From CAZOSF01 sp964582415 (lineage in GTDB: Bacteria > Bacteroidota > Bacteroidia > Flavobacteriales > Flavobacteriaceae): 5,789 nt of DNA. Below, in pieces: positions 4,749 to 5,789 of this stretch. A model generated the notes under the pieces. The model did not search any database. It was not told where the DNA came from and worked only from the letters and a program-made list of their open reading frames with translations. The stretch is taken from assembly GCA_964582415.1 (NCBI GenBank), contig CAZOSF010000105.1:1-5789 (forward strand), in the 5' to 3' direction. Position 1 is the first letter of the stretch. Each line of letters starts with the position of its first letter. The translations under genes were made by a program, and so were the position numbers.

Positions 4749-5411
4749 GATGAGCCGTAGTGCCTCCTTCCTACTCAAGGGAGCCAATTCATGAGATTGG
4801 ACAAAGTCACGTACCCATTGGGGGTTGGTTTTACTGTATTCCCGTAGGACCCAGCCAATGGCTTTGTTGATAAAGAACGCTTTGGACCCAAGAAGGGGTT
4901 GGATGGTTTCCGAGAGCAAGGCCGTATCCAACTGATCTTTATATTTTAATTGGAACAGCAAGGCGGAACGTTGTAGCCACATATTGTTTGACTCCAGCCA
5001 CTTTTGCACATAGGTGTTGCGCTGTTCTGGAAAGCGTTTAAAATAGGCTCCCATAAGGTTGGCGGCGATAAAGTCGACCGTATCCCACCAGGATTTGTGG
5101 GTAACCATGTATTCGTAGAGGGCAATATCCTCCTTCTCCACTTTTCTATGATATTTAAAAGCCAATTCTTGGGCGAAGTACTGACATTCCCGTTGGGGTT
5201 GTTTCCAAAGTTCCTTCACAATGCCCGCAACCTCCTCCTTTGGGGGTAATTGGGCTTTGGTCAAAAACGGCTTTTGTAATTCCTTCCGCTCTCCGGCCGT
5301 AAGGCCAAAGAAGGGGAATTGGTTTTTCATATAGGCCGATTGTTGTTGGGCTCTATCGGGATTTGCGTGGGATTGGAAGGCCGTTAGTATTACAGAAGAT
5401 AAAATGGTCAA
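4743..5411 (-). CDS. AlkD-type DNA alkylation repair glycosylase (HEAT-repeat)
   Basis: 222-residue HEAT-like repeat protein matching the AlkD family, which excises positively charged alkylated purines such as 7-methylguanine and 3-methyladenine from DNA. The key residues of Bacillus cereus AlkD fall at the same numbers here: W109 and D113 in SWWDTVD (107-113), R148 in WLQRSALL, and W187 in FFINKAIGWVLREYSKTNP. C-terminal LSRKEALRL is also family-typical. The length is normal and the protein looks active. The frame begins with TTG at 5409-5411; the in-frame upstream stop is the TAA of the previous gene, and no in-frame ATG exists before residue 28, too late for the family. An out-of-frame ATG at 5414-5416 opens a two-codon ORF whose TGA overlaps the TTG. 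The start lies 18 bp after the DUF3427 gene's stop, implying one transcript. Confidence 0.93.
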   Translation of the reverse strand: MTILSSVILTAFQSHANPDRAQQQSAYMKNQFPFFGLTAGERKELQKPFLTKAQLPPKEEVAGIVKELWKQPQRECQYFAQELAFKYHRKVEKEDIALYEYMVTHKSWWDTVDFIAANLMGAYFKRFPEQRNTYVQKWLESNNMWLQRSALLFQLKYKDQLDTALLSETIQPLLGSKAFFINKAIGWVLREYSKTNPQWVRDFVQSHELAPLSRKEALRLIN

Positions 5412-5429
5412 CTCATATTTTTTTTGAAA

Positions 5430-5789
5430 TTATCCAACAAGGTAGTTGTATAGATTTTCCTCAACAGGTTCATCTATTCTATATTTGAAATGTACTACTG
5501 GTTGACCCGTTTCAGGCATTTTACTTTGTTCAACTCCGTCTGGCATAATGGTAACATCACCTATATAGTAGAAATCTGTACCTTCCCCATCTTCCTTCTT
5601 TACAAATAATAATATTCGCTCCGATTTTATAACATTCCGAATTTCTTCACTATCCAACCTCCTATTGGAACGTGATTCCCAAGCAAAGGTTTGTTGATCG
5701 ATAAAATGATCGTTATACTTTGTACTATCGGATATATCCTCCGATTTGTGATAGGTAATAAAACAGGGGGTTCTTTTCTTGTTTGTCCT
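5430..5789 (-). CDS. C-terminal end of a DUF3427 domain protein (probable SF2 helicase), 5'-partial
   Basis: 119 codons plus a TAA stop at 5430-5432; the frame is open to the right edge of the window, so the gene starts outside. Visible parts are CFITYHKSEDISDSTKYNDH (residues 9-28), FAWESRSNRRLDSEE (34-48), and a beta-rich end with LFVKKEDGEGTDFYYIGDV (60-78) and PVVHFKYRIDEPVEENLYNY (98-117). This pattern fits DUF3427, usually found at the C-terminus of large superfamily-2 (DEAD/DEAH-type) helicases that often also carry a phospholipase D-like nuclease domain. Those proteins resemble restriction or DNA-processing enzymes, but their exact role is not settled. The helicase part itself is not in view, so that reading is inference. 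It is upstream of and probably co-transcribed with alkD, which hints at a DNA-repair or DNA-processing setting. Confidence 0.7.
   Translation of the reverse strand, partial: RTNKKRTPCFITYHKSEDISDSTKYNDHFIDQQTFAWESRSNRRLDSEEIRNVIKSERILLFVKKEDGEGTDFYYIGDVTIMPDGVEQSKMPETGQPVVHFKYRIDEPVEENLYNYLVG

Noticed and set aside
5004..5249. 81-codon plus-strand frame opposite alkD
   Set aside because: Antisense of the conserved AlkD catalytic region; no independent support.

Overview
The window looks like chromosomal DNA from a marine-type member of the Flavobacteriaceae (Bacteroidota). The reasons are protein style (an endonuclease III without cysteines, a signal peptide ending in SFSQ, a DUF4173-like membrane protein), the lack of Shine-Dalgarno sites before most genes, and AT-rich intergenic DNA full of short tandem repeats. 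The assignment rests on recalled family resemblance, since no search was run. Two runs of exactly 100 N (2789-2888 and 4501-4600) are scaffold gaps of unknown true size.

Layout from left to right: the 3' part of an endonuclease III gene (nth, +, 1-624); an 84-bp tandem repeat and a structured leader (629-935); a four-helix-bundle (S23/IVS-type) gene (+, 973-1314); a repeat array that ends a truncated DUF559 nuclease gene (-, 1339-1548); a compound palindromic element (1557-1687) starting about 9 bp from the DUF559 start codon; a stretch with a second hairpin repeat inside a heptamer array (1688-1890); a secreted endonuclease/exonuclease/phosphatase-family protein (-, 1873-2703); gap 1; a DUF4173-like polytopic membrane protein (+, 2961-4457); gap 2; an AlkD-type DNA glycosylase (-, 4743-5411); and the C-terminal part of a DUF3427 protein, probably a large helicase (-, 5430-5789, running off the right edge).

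The core genes lean to DNA maintenance: base-excision repair by Nth, alkylation repair by AlkD, and a probable helicase with DUF3427 that is very likely co-transcribed with alkD (18 bp between stop and start). No complete defence system or known mobile element is visible.

The most notable signal is in the repeats. Almost every intergenic stretch is a period-7 array, mostly of AATNNNN type. These arrays begin at or inside gene 3' ends and supply the stop codons of at least four genes (DUF559 fragment, EEP protein, DUF4173 protein, alkD). In several cases they read AATNNNN on the sense strand of the gene they follow. Both assembly gaps have such arrays at their edges. The four-helix gene is bracketed by such arrays in inverted orientation, and the DUF559 remnant sits between an array and a palindromic element. 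This suggests a repeat-rich accessory islet between nth and the EEP gene.
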